Below, piece after piece: positions 1-7,019 of a stretch of 40,511 nucleotides of DNA. Numbering within the stretch: the stretch's first letter is position 1; every line of letters begins with the position of its first letter. The position numbers and the translations under genes were made by a program. Under the pieces are notes generated by a model. That model was given only the letters and a program-made list of their open reading frames with translations, ran no database searches and had not been told where the DNA came from. Source of the DNA: Bacteroidota bacterium (lineage in GTDB: Bacteria; Bacteroidota; Bacteroidia; Chitinophagales; Saprospiraceae); NCBI GenBank assembly GCA_017857395.1, contig JAFMDF010000053.1, positions 1 through 40,511 on the forward strand, in the 5' to 3' direction.

Positions 1-112
1 GACATTCAAGCGAATGAACCGCAAAGCGGGCGGGATGCATAAGAGCGACCCCGAAAGGTGAATGTCCAAAGACATTCAAGCGAATGAACCGCAAAGCGGG
101 AGGGATGCATAA
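1..112. repeat. Direct repeat, two 42-bp units with small hairpins
   Basis: Positions 1-42 and 71-112 are the same 42-bp unit with one difference (C31 against A101), at a period of 70 bp. Each unit carries a small stem-loop CCGC-AAA-GCGG. The spacer ends in GAATGTC (60-66), which pairs with GACATTC (71-77) across a 4-nt loop. The first copy starts at the window edge, so the array may continue to the left. Related GAACC...GGATG mini-hairpins occur at 5501-5552. No coding function is apparent. Confidence 0.8.
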
Positions 113-144
113 AAATAGTCAAAAATTTGAATCTATTTGTGTAC

Positions 145-168
145 CGTTACTAAGTTAATATAGTAACG
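145..168. promoter_or_regulatory. Operator-like palindrome ahead of the fucose operon
   Basis: CGTTACTA (145-152) and TAGTAACG (161-168) form a perfect 8-bp inverted repeat with an 8-nt AT spacer, ending 13 bp before the start codon at 182. The position and spacing suit a dimeric repressor site in a leader. The alternative is an RNA hairpin in the 5' UTR. I did not find the same site elsewhere in the window. The cognate regulator is unknown. Confidence 0.45.
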
Positions 169-181
169 AATAAATAAAAAA

Positions 182-961
182 ATGAAATTTAGTTTAGAAA
201 ATAAAGTTGCAGTAATTACAGGAGGAGGTAGTGGTATCGGTAAAGCAATGTCTAAGACTTTTGCAGAAATGGGCGCTGCGGTTCATATTTTGGAAATGAA
301 TTTGACCGCAGGAAAGGAAACGGTTGAAGAAATTGAAGCCACTAAAGGAATAGCGTTTTGTCACCAATGTGATGTCTCCAACCAAAAGCAGGTCGCAGCT
401 ATTTTTACTCAAATTAATGCAGCAAGTGGGACCGTTGATATCCTAATCAATAATGCAGGTATTGGATTTGTTGGAAATATTGAAAACACTACGGAGGAGG
501 ATTTAGACCGACTATATAGTGTCAATGTAAAAGGCGTTTATAACTGTATCAAAGCGGTAATTCCTTATTTTAAAACAAAAAATGAAGGCATTATTATCAA
601 TATGGCCTCTATCGCTTCTTCCGTAGGGATAGCCGATAGGTTTGCCTATTCGATGACGAAAGGAGCCGTTTTGACGATGACTTATTCTATTGCCAAGGAT
701 TATTTAGCGCATAATATCAGATGTAATTGCATTTCTCCTGCAAGAATTCATACGCCATTTGTCGATAACTTCATCGCCAAGAACTACCCTGGCAGAGAAA
801 AAGAAATGTTTGAAAATTTATCAAAAACACAACCTATCGGACGGATGGGGACGCCTCAAGAAGTAGCAAATTTGGCGCTTTATCTATGTGCCAACGAGTC
901 TGCTTTTATTACAGGAACAGATTTTCCAATTGATGGCGGGTTTATAAAATTGAATGGTTAA
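182..961 (+). CDS. SDR oxidoreductase, probable 2-keto-3-deoxy-L-fuconate dehydrogenase
   Basis: This is a classical short-chain dehydrogenase of 259 residues, the usual family length. The nucleotide-binding TGxxxGIG motif is at residues 13-20, NNAG near residue 90, the catalytic Ser region near 143, and YxxxK at Tyr156/Lys160. No signal peptide is present, so the protein is cytoplasmic. In the non-phosphorylative L-fucose pathway two SDR enzymes are needed. The second SDR of this cluster (2855-3634) looks more like the fucose dehydrogenase. This one, next to the diketo-acid hydrolase gene, is therefore inferred to oxidise 2-keto-3-deoxy-L-fuconate to the 2,4-diketo acid. The start follows an A-rich leader typical of Bacteroidota. 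It is the first gene of the operon, 160 bp from the next gene, the gap being filled by a palindromic element. The family is certain; the substrate is inferred from context. Confidence 0.85.
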   Translation: MKFSLENKVAVITGGGSGIGKAMSKTFAEMGAAVHILEMNLTAGKETVEEIEATKGIAFCHQCDVSNQKQVAAIFTQINAASGTVDILINNAGIGFVGNIENTTEEDLDRLYSVNVKGVYNCIKAVIPYFKTKNEGIIINMASIASSVGIADRFAYSMTKGAVLTMTYSIAKDYLAHNIRCNCISPARIHTPFVDNFIAKNYPGREKEMFENLSKTQPIGRMGTPQEVANLALYLCANESAFITGTDFPIDGGFIKLNG

Positions 962-966
962 GCTTT

Positions 967-1100
967 CAATGCTGGTCAGGAGACCAGGGGATATCCGTTT
1001 CAAGTCTGGAGACTTAAAACATCGAACATCGATATTTTGAGCCGATATTTTAAGTCTCCAGACTTGAAATCAATATTTTGCTCGTCTCCAGACGAGCATT
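967..1100. repeat. Palindromic intergenic element, family A copy 1
   Basis: This element fills the gap between two operon genes. It contains four small hairpins: CTGGTC-AGGA-GACCAG (972-987), AAGTCT-GG-AGACTT, AAGTCT-CC-AGACTT and CTCGTCT-CC-AGACGAG (1081-1096). The second and third are reverse complements of one another, and the ends AATGCT/AGCATT pair, so the whole unit can fold as one long hairpin with side arms. A second copy lies at 20049-20188. Copy 1 carries an extra 13 bp, made by a repeated CGATATTTT block. It has no ORF, and no transposase lies nearby. Confidence 0.85.
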
Positions 1101-1121
1101 TTAGAAAATAATAATAAAAAT

Positions 1122-1988
1122 ATGAAATTAATAAGATTTGGTAAAACTGGAAATGAAAAACCAGGTGTGCAATTAGCGGATGGTAGTCGAATTAGTGTGG
1201 CTGCTTTTGGAGAAGATTATGATGAAAAATTCTTTGCCAATAATGGTATTGAACGTTTGGAGAAATGGGTACAGAAAAACGAAAAAATCTGTACTAAAGT
1301 ATCCGATAATACTCGATTAGGTCCACCCATTGCTCGACCATCAAAAATTGTTTGTGTAGGCTTAAATTATGCTAAACACGCTGCCGAAAGCGGCATGGCA
1401 GTACCTAGCGAGCCTGTTTTGTTTTTTAAAGCAACTTCTTCCATTATAGGCCCAAATGATTCAGTAATGCTACCAAGAAATAGCACTAAATCGGATTGGG
1501 AAGTAGAATTAGCGGTCGTTATTAGTAAAAAGACGAGCTATGTGGAAGAAGCCGAGGCGATGGATTATGTAGCAGGTTATATGCTCCATAATGATGTAAG
1601 TGAACGAGCTTTTCAATTAGAGATGGAAGGACAATGGGTGAAAGGAAAAAGTTGCGATACTTTTGCACCAATTGGCCCATTTATGGCAACAAAATCAGAA
1701 ATTGCTGACCCGCATAATCTCGACCTTTGGTTGAAAATAAATGGGGAAACCTTACAGCATAGCAATACTTCTGACTTCATTTTTGATATTCCAAAAGTAG
1801 TCAGTTATATTAGTCAGTTTATGACCTTATTGCCAGGGGATATTATTTCTACAGGAACACCCTTTGGCGTTGGTTTGGGTTTCAATCCACCTAAATATTT
1901 AAAAGCAGGGGATGTAATGGAATTAGGTATCGATGGTTTAGGTGTATCCCGACAAGAAGTAATTGCTTATCAACCAAATTCAAAGTAA
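1122..1988 (+). CDS. Fumarylacetoacetate hydrolase family protein, probable 2,4-diketo-3-deoxy-L-fuconate hydrolase
   Basis: The product has 288 residues and the FAH fold. An N-terminal cap of about 70 residues precedes the VGLNYxxHAxE segment (about residues 78-90). The metal-binding acidic motif WEVEL has its glutamates near 127 and 129, and HNDVSER follows near 156-163. In L-fucose catabolism this family cleaves 2,4-diketo-3-deoxy-L-fuconate into pyruvate and L-lactate. That role is inferred here from the neighbouring fuconolactonase-like, SDR, mutarotase and permease genes. The stop codon overlaps the next start (TAATG at 1986-1990), so the two genes should be translationally coupled. The protein has no signal peptide. 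A related sugar such as L-rhamnose or L-arabinose is a less likely substrate, because the permease is FucP-like and the PUL carries fucosidases. Confidence 0.88.
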   Translation: MKLIRFGKTGNEKPGVQLADGSRISVAAFGEDYDEKFFANNGIERLEKWVQKNEKICTKVSDNTRLGPPIARPSKIVCVGLNYAKHAAESGMAVPSEPVLFFKATSSIIGPNDSVMLPRNSTKSDWEVELAVVISKKTSYVEEAEAMDYVAGYMLHNDVSERAFQLEMEGQWVKGKSCDTFAPIGPFMATKSEIADPHNLDLWLKINGETLQHSNTSDFIFDIPKVVSYISQFMTLLPGDIISTGTPFGVGLGFNPPKYLKAGDVMELGIDGLGVSRQEVIAYQPNSK

Positions 1989-2827
1989 TGAAAATAGACG
2001 CACATCAACATTTTTGGCAATTTGACCCTGTTCGGGATGCTTGGATTGATGATTCGATGAAGGTCATTCAAAGGGATTTTTTACCAAAAGATTTACAACC
2101 TATTTTAGCCAGCAATGGTATTGATGGATGTATCGCTGTGCAAGCTGACCAATCAGAAACCGAAACGGCATTTTTATTAAATTTAGCGGCTGAAAATGAT
2201 TGTATTAAAGGTGTGGTTGGTTGGGTAGATTTAGTAGCCAATAATTTGACGGAACGCTTAGCCTATTTTTCTGAAAATCCGCTTTTAAAAGGTGTTCGAC
2301 ATATTGCACAAGGGGAGGCAGACGACTTCTTAATGCGGAAAGAGGTGCAAGACGGCATTGGCCAATTGGAACAATTCGGATTGACTTATGATATTTTAGT
2401 TTATGCCCATCAATTACCTGCTGCTATTGATTTAGTCCGTCAATTTCCGAATCAAGCCTTTGTTTTAGACCATATTGCCAAACCAAAAATTTCTGAAGGA
2501 TTGAGTGAGGAATGGAAAACGAATATTAAAAAATTGGCAGCATTTCCAAACGTCCATTGCAAACTTTCTGGAATGGTGACGGAAACGACTAATTTTCGAT
2601 GGAAACAGTCGGATTTTCAACCATTTTTAGAAGTCATCTTAGTGGAATTTGGTATTAATAGAGTAATGTACGGCTCGGATTGGCCAGTTTGTTTATTAGC
2701 GGCAAAATATGAAGAACAACTAGCTATTGTCCAAGAATATATTGCTACTTTTTCAGCACCTGAACAGGCTAAAATAATGGGCGGAAATGCTAAGGAGTTC
2801 TATAATTTAGAGACCATATTGCAATAA
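1988..2827 (+). CDS. Amidohydrolase family protein, probable L-fuconolactonase
   Basis: The product has 279 residues and belongs to the amidohydrolase-2 (TIM-barrel) family that includes L-fuconolactone and L-rhamnonolactone hydrolases. The metal-binding HxH is His6/His8 at the extreme N-terminus. LDHIAKP lies mid-protein and the catalytic Asp is D231 in YGSDWPV. The predicted reaction is ring opening of L-fucono-lactone to L-fuconate in the cytoplasm. It overlaps the upstream hydrolase gene by one base and is followed after 27 bp by the fucose dehydrogenase-like SDR gene, which would make its substrate. The family is secure, and the sugar specificity is taken from the cluster. Confidence 0.87.
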   Translation: MKIDAHQHFWQFDPVRDAWIDDSMKVIQRDFLPKDLQPILASNGIDGCIAVQADQSETETAFLLNLAAENDCIKGVVGWVDLVANNLTERLAYFSENPLLKGVRHIAQGEADDFLMRKEVQDGIGQLEQFGLTYDILVYAHQLPAAIDLVRQFPNQAFVLDHIAKPKISEGLSEEWKTNIKKLAAFPNVHCKLSGMVTETTNFRWKQSDFQPFLEVILVEFGINRVMYGSDWPVCLLAAKYEEQLAIVQEYIATFSAPEQAKIMGGNAKEFYNLETILQ

Positions 2828-2854
2828 ACTTGTTCATCAATAATTCAAAGTAAA

Positions 2855-3634
2855 ATGAATTTAAACCTAAAAGATAAAGTCATTATAGTAACTGGCGGTT
2901 CTAAAGGAATTGGTTGGGGCATTACTACCTCCTTAGCAAATGAAGGGGCAATTCCATTTATCGTTGGTAGAAAGGAAGGCGATGTAAAAAGAGCGGTGGA
3001 AACCATTAAAAATAATGGAGGAAAAGCAAGCTATGCTATTGCCGAATTAACGATTCCCGAACAATGCGAAAAAGCCGTAGAAAAAGTAGTGAAAGAATTT
3101 GGTAGAATTGATGGGCTTGTCAATAACGCAGGGGTAAACGATGGAGTAGGGCTGGAAAATGGCAATTATGCTGATTTTATGCGCTCTATTCAGCGCAATG
3201 TGGCACATTATTATATGATGGCACATTTAGCTTTACCTTATTTAAAAGAAAGTAAAGGGGCAATTGTCAATATTGGTTCTAAAACGGCTGAAACGGGTCA
3301 AGGTGGTACTTCTGGCTATGCTGCTGCCAATGGTGGACGCAACGCACTAACGCGAGAATGGGCAGTCGAATTACTTCCCTACAGCATCCGAGTAAATGCA
3401 GTTATTGTAGCTGAGTGTTATACACCCTTATATGATAGATGGATTAAAACCTTTGACAATCCAACAGAGAAATTAGCTGGGATTACTAGTAAAATTCCAT
3501 TAGAAAAGAGGATGACTACCGCTGAAGAAATAGCGGATATGGTTACTTTTTTAATATCCAGTAAATCAAGTCATACTACGGGACAATTAATTTACGTAGA
3601 TGGTGGCTATACTCATTTAGACAGAGCTTTATAA
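2855..3634 (+). CDS. SDR oxidoreductase, probable L-fucose dehydrogenase
   Basis: This 259-residue SDR has the Rossmann motif TGGSKGIG at residues 13-20, NNAGVND near 92-98 and a C-terminal VDGGYTHLDRAL. That ending and the NNAGVNDG block fit the L-fucose dehydrogenase branch of the SDR family as I know it. The predicted reaction is NAD(P)-dependent oxidation of L-fucose to L-fuconolactone. One point is odd: the catalytic YxxxK reads Tyr155-Ala-Ala-Ala-Asn159, so the Lys that normally lowers the Tyr pKa is Asn. The rest of the protein is intact and well preserved, so this does not look like decay. The gene lies 27 bp after the lactonase and 10 bp before the mutarotase gene, in one operon. Confidence 0.82.
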   Translation: MNLNLKDKVIIVTGGSKGIGWGITTSLANEGAIPFIVGRKEGDVKRAVETIKNNGGKASYAIAELTIPEQCEKAVEKVVKEFGRIDGLVNNAGVNDGVGLENGNYADFMRSIQRNVAHYYMMAHLALPYLKESKGAIVNIGSKTAETGQGGTSGYAAANGGRNALTREWAVELLPYSIRVNAVIVAECYTPLYDRWIKTFDNPTEKLAGITSKIPLEKRMTTAEEIADMVTFLISSKSSHTTGQLIYVDGGYTHLDRAL

Positions 3635-3644
3635 ATCAAAATAT

Positions 3645-3980
3645 ATGCGTTTAACAAGATATTGTTTAGCCTTAGATTTGAAAGAGGATCCTCAATTAAT
3701 TGCCGAATATAAAAAGTACCATGAGGCCGTCTGGCCCGAAATATTGGGGAGCATTAAAGATGCGGGAGTAGAAAAGGCGGAAATTTACTTAGCAGGCAAT
3801 CGGATGTTTATGATAATAGAAGTTAATGCCTCTTTTTCTTTTGAAAAGAAAGAATCAATGGACGCAGCCAATCCAAAAGTGCAGGAATGGGAAGACTTAA
3901 TGTGGAAATATCAGCAAGCATTACCAACTGCCAAAGAAGGAGAGAAGTGGGTTTTGATGGATAAAGTTTGGGAACTATAA
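3645..3980 (+). CDS. RhaM-type sugar mutarotase, probable L-fucose mutarotase
   Basis: The product is a small cytoplasmic protein of 111 residues, the usual length of the L-rhamnose mutarotase (DUF718) family. It has the YxxxHxxVWPE segment at residues 22-32 (His26, Trp30), where this family keeps its catalytic Tyr/His pair, and ends in the typical W-x-L-M-D-x-VWEL block. It would interconvert alpha and beta anomers of the imported 6-deoxy sugar. Placed 10 bp after the fucose dehydrogenase gene, it most likely supplies that enzyme with the right anomer. It is not of the FucU fold, so naming it fucU would be wrong. Confidence 0.87.
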   Translation: MRLTRYCLALDLKEDPQLIAEYKKYHEAVWPEILGSIKDAGVEKAEIYLAGNRMFMIIEVNASFSFEKKESMDAANPKVQEWEDLMWKYQQALPTAKEGEKWVLMDKVWEL

Positions 3981-3989
3981 ATAAAGGAC

Positions 3990-4012
3990 GTCAGATGTCA
4001 GACTGACTTCTT
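3990..4012. repeat. Short palindromic remnant related to element family B
   Basis: The gap between the mutarotase and permease genes contains GTCAGATGTCAGACTGAC, with the palindrome GTCAGACTGAC at 3997-4007. The GTCAGA..TCAGAC words resemble the arms of the larger elements at 5443-5664 and 39431-39600. It may be a degraded end of that family; chance similarity is possible because the words are short. Confidence 0.35.
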
Positions 4013-4080
4013 ATATGAATATCACTTTTTTATCAGATTATCTAAAAGTACAGATTACTACAAAACGAAAAATTAACAAA

Positions 4081-5397
4081 ATGAGCCTTATCCAAAAAGC
4101 ACCTGTTGTTTCCAAAGAATTAATACTCCCTTTTGTATTAATTACCACCCTTTTTGCCCTATGGGGATTTGCCAATGATATAACCAATCCGATGGTTTCA
4201 GCTTTCAAAAAAATATTGGAACTGAATAACACTCAAGCTTCTTGGGTACAACTTGCCTTTTATGGAGGCTATTTTACGATGGCATTGCCAGCGGCAATAC
4301 TTGCCAAAAAATATTCTTACAAAACAGGCATTTTGATTGGTTTGGCATTGTATGCAATTGGAGCGTTATTATTTTATCCAGCAGCTGCTTATGAACAATT
4401 TGGCTTTTTTCTGGCAGCTTTATACATTTTAACCTTTGGTCTAGCTTTTTTGGAGACAACCGCCAACCCCTTCATTCTGTCTATGGGCGCAGAAGAAACT
4501 GCAACTCAAAGACTCAATCTAGCACAAGCCTTTAACCCTATTGGTGCTTTAGCAGGTTTATTTGTTGCTCAAAATTTTATATTGGGTTCTTTGCAATCTG
4601 ATGATTTAGACCAAAATGGCAATGCTATTTATGACACCTTATCAGAAACTGCAAAAGCTGCGGTCAGGAGCGCCGATTTAATGGTCATAAGAAATCCCTA
4701 TGTGATGCTAGGATTAGCGGTCATTGGAATTTTTGTCCTAATTGCTCTAGTAAAAATGCCAGAAAATAAAGAATCGGATAATGGAGAAAATATAGGAACT
4801 GCGATTAGTAGGATTTTCCAAATTCCAAAATTCAGAGAAGGCGTATTGGCACAAATGTTTTATGTAGGCGCACAAATTATGTGTTGGACCTATATTTACC
4901 AGTATGCAGAAACCTTGGGTATTGACAATCGTTCTGCTGTTCCTTATGCTATGACTGCTTTAGGTATTTTCTTGGTGGGTCGTTGGATATGCACCTATTT
5001 AATGCGCTTTATTAATCCAGGAAAACTGTTAATGTATATGTCTTGTTTGGCAATGGTCTTTACCTTAGGAGCAATCTTTTTACAAGGCATGGCAGGCTTA
5101 TATAGTTTAGTGCTAATTTCCTTTTGTATGTCTTTAATGTTCCCCACCATTTATGGCATTGCCTTAGAAGGAATGGGAGAAGATGCTAAATATGGTGCTG
5201 CTTTTTTAGTGATGGCAATTGTAGGGGGGGCTATCATGCCTACTGCACAAGGAATGATTTTGGACATTGGTGGAACAGGTTATGCAGATACCCAGATATT
5301 AGGCGTGCCTGAGGTGAATTTTTCTTTCATTTTGCCTTTATTCTGTTTTGTTGTAGTAGCGATTTATGGATATCGGGCTTATCGGGTTTTTAGATAA
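4081..5397 (+). CDS. fucP: FucP-type L-fucose:H+ symporter (MFS)
   Basis: This is a 438-residue polytopic membrane protein of the major facilitator superfamily, FucP/NagP/GluP branch. The first helix carries the branch-typical FALWGFANDITNPM segment. The conserved block FGLAFLETTANPFI follows, and further on MFPTIYGIALEG and GGAIMPTAQG. It would import L-fucose across the inner membrane with protons. An in-frame ATG at 4015 would add 22 polar, basic residues. I prefer the ATG at 4081, which follows an A-rich leader and gives the usual N-terminus just ahead of helix 1. The gene closes the operon that starts at 182. A related sugar could be carried, but the linked catabolic genes support fucose. 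Confidence 0.9.
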   Translation: MSLIQKAPVVSKELILPFVLITTLFALWGFANDITNPMVSAFKKILELNNTQASWVQLAFYGGYFTMALPAAILAKKYSYKTGILIGLALYAIGALLFYPAAAYEQFGFFLAALYILTFGLAFLETTANPFILSMGAEETATQRLNLAQAFNPIGALAGLFVAQNFILGSLQSDDLDQNGNAIYDTLSETAKAAVRSADLMVIRNPYVMLGLAVIGIFVLIALVKMPENKESDNGENIGTAISRIFQIPKFREGVLAQMFYVGAQIMCWTYIYQYAETLGIDNRSAVPYAMTALGIFLVGRWICTYLMRFINPGKLLMYMSCLAMVFTLGAIFLQGMAGLYSLVLISFCMSLMFPTIYGIALEGMGEDAKYGAAFLVMAIVGGAIMPTAQGMILDIGGTGYADTQILGVPEVNFSFILPLFCFVVVAIYGYRAYRVFR

Positions 5398-5442
5398 TGT
5401 TAATCTACAGCTAGTTGCAATCATACATCTTAAATCAAAATT

Positions 5443-5664
5443 TAGACTACTATTCAATAGAGGTCAGAAATCAGACCATGAGATGAAGGAATGCAATTCC
5501 TGAACCGCTTGCGGATGGGCTGCTATAATTCCGAACCCGTAGGGATGGGCTGCCAAATTTTTCTGTCAGAAGTCAGACCATCATCTTCGATGATTGACAG
5601 AAGTCAGAATTGTGATGGTATTTAAGTCATAAGTCTGACTTCTGAGAATGAAATGGTCTGACAT
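5443..5664. repeat. Palindromic intergenic element, family B copy 1
   Basis: This element starts with TAGACTACTAT (5443-5453), the same word that opens the copy at 39431. It then carries alternating arms GTCAGAAATCAGACC, GTCAGAAGTCAGACC and GACAGAAGTCAG, and the complementary arms GTCTGACTTCTG (5634-5645) and ATGGTCTGACAT (5653-5664), so it can fold into a long branched hairpin. Minor hairpins include TCATC-TTC-GATGA (5581-5593) and CCGC-TT-GCGG (5505-5514). Two GAACC...GATGGGCTG units at 5501-5522 and 5532-5552 look like an inserted second repeat type. It occupies most of the gap between the permease and oxidase genes. Confidence 0.75.
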
Positions 5665-5677
5665 CTAAAATAAAAAT

Positions 5678-6832
5678 ATGAGTAAAGCAATAAAATACAA
5701 CCCAAAGTATCCATCAGTAGCAGACTTGCGAACAAAAGCAAGGAAGCAAATTCCAAAATTTGCTTTTGAATATTTAGACGGTGGCTGTAATGAAGATACC
5801 AATTTACGGAAAAATACTGCTGAAATTCGAGAAGTAGAATTGATACCTGAATACCTCACTAAACATACAGGGTCAAGCATGAAAACCAAATTATTTGGGA
5901 TAGAATACGATGCTCCTTTTGGTGTTGCCCCAGTTGGTTTACAAGGTTTAATGTGGCCGAAGTCACCAGAAATTTTAGCAAAAGCAGCATTTGAACATAA
6001 CATTCCTTTTTGTTTGAGTACCGTGACCACTTCTAGTATAGAAACAATTGCAAAAATTACAGAAGGAAAAGCTTGGTTTCAATTATACCATCCCGCAGAA
6101 GATAAAGTCAGAGATGACCTAATTAATCGAGCGGCAGCGGCAGAAATGCCAGTATTGGTTATTTTAAGTGATGTTCCAACTTTCGGATTCCGACCAAGAG
6201 ATATTAGAAATGGTTTATCCATGCCACCCAAAATGAGCGTAGCCAATTTTATGCAAATATTTGGCAAACCCAATTGGGCATTGAGAACCTTATTCAATGG
6301 GCAACCCAACTTCGAAACGCTAAAACCATATATGCCTAAAGGTTTAGATATGGCGCAGCTTGGTAAATTCATGGACCAAACCTTTTCTGGTCGGCTAAAT
6401 GAGGAAAAAATCAAGCCTATTCGGGATATGTGGAAAGGGAAATTGGTATTAAAGGGTGTTGCCAATGAATTGGATGTAGAAAAAGCCATCAAATTAGGAA
6501 TAGATGGGGTAATTGTATCGAATCATGGAGGCAGACAATTAGATGCAGGAGAGTCAACTATCAAACCATTAGCAAGAATCGCTGAAAAATATGGTGACCA
6601 AATAACAGTTATGATGGATAGCGGCATTCGTTCGGGACCAGATATTGCTAGAACTTTAGCCTCAGGGGCTGCATTCACCTTCATGGGGCGAGCTTTTATG
6701 TATGGAGTAGCGGCATTGGGCGCAGAAGGAGGAGACCATGTGGTTTCTATGATGAAAACACAATTGCAACAAGTCATGGAACAAATTTGCTGTGAGACAA
6801 CAACAGACTTTCCAAAATTTATAAAGAAATAA
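5678..6832 (+). CDS. FMN-dependent alpha-hydroxy-acid oxidase/dehydrogenase, L-lactate type
   Basis: The product has 384 residues and belongs to the flavin 2-hydroxyacid oxidase family (LldD, lactate oxidase, glycolate oxidase). N-terminal FEYLDGGCNED corresponds to the usual FxYxxGGA-x-E/D region. The catalytic base His lies in SNHGGRQLD near residue 282. The phosphate-binding part MDSGIRSGPDIARTLASGA follows, then GRAFMYG. The family oxidises L-lactate or related 2-hydroxy acids to 2-keto acids. Fucose breakdown by the adjacent operon should yield pyruvate plus L-lactate, so this enzyme can turn the lactate into a second pyruvate. It lies 280 bp after the permease gene, behind a palindromic element, and ahead of a terminator at 6884-6915. 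Whether the electron acceptor is oxygen or the respiratory chain cannot be read from the sequence. Confidence 0.88.
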   Translation: MSKAIKYNPKYPSVADLRTKARKQIPKFAFEYLDGGCNEDTNLRKNTAEIREVELIPEYLTKHTGSSMKTKLFGIEYDAPFGVAPVGLQGLMWPKSPEILAKAAFEHNIPFCLSTVTTSSIETIAKITEGKAWFQLYHPAEDKVRDDLINRAAAAEMPVLVILSDVPTFGFRPRDIRNGLSMPPKMSVANFMQIFGKPNWALRTLFNGQPNFETLKPYMPKGLDMAQLGKFMDQTFSGRLNEEKIKPIRDMWKGKLVLKGVANELDVEKAIKLGIDGVIVSNHGGRQLDAGESTIKPLARIAEKYGDQITVMMDSGIRSGPDIARTLASGAAFTFMGRAFMYGVAALGAEGGDHVVSMMKTQLQQVMEQICCETTTDFPKFIKK

Positions 6833-6883
6833 GCGGTTATTTTTTAGCCCGTAAGAATAATTTGGTTTTATTTGGTTAGGTTT

Positions 6884-6915
6884 GGTGGTGCTATTTATTT
6901 AGTACCACCTTTTTT
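6884..6915 (+). terminator. Rho-independent terminator after the oxidase gene
   Basis: GGTGGTGCT (6884-6892) pairs with AGTACCACC (6901-6909), nine pairs with one G-U, over an 8-nt AT loop, and is followed directly by six T. It ends the fucose catabolic block and isolates the regulator gene that starts at 7020. Confidence 0.8.
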
Positions 6916-7019
6916 GACCATAAGCTCTGCTTGAATACAACGAATATTGAGGAGTTGGTACTTATTAAATCTAGTGGTTAATTTAAATGAATCTCCAAAA
7001 CAATTAATTAGTAGGGAAT

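Noticed and set aside
1-112. Possible CRISPR array
   Set aside because: Only two repeat units with a single 28-bp spacer, and that spacer carries hairpin arms complementary to the repeat itself; no cas genes are present.
4015-4080. 22-residue N-terminal extension of the FucP-type permease
   Set aside because: The extension is polar and basic, follows a repeat remnant, and the ATG at 4081 has the A-rich context and gives the normal family N-terminus.
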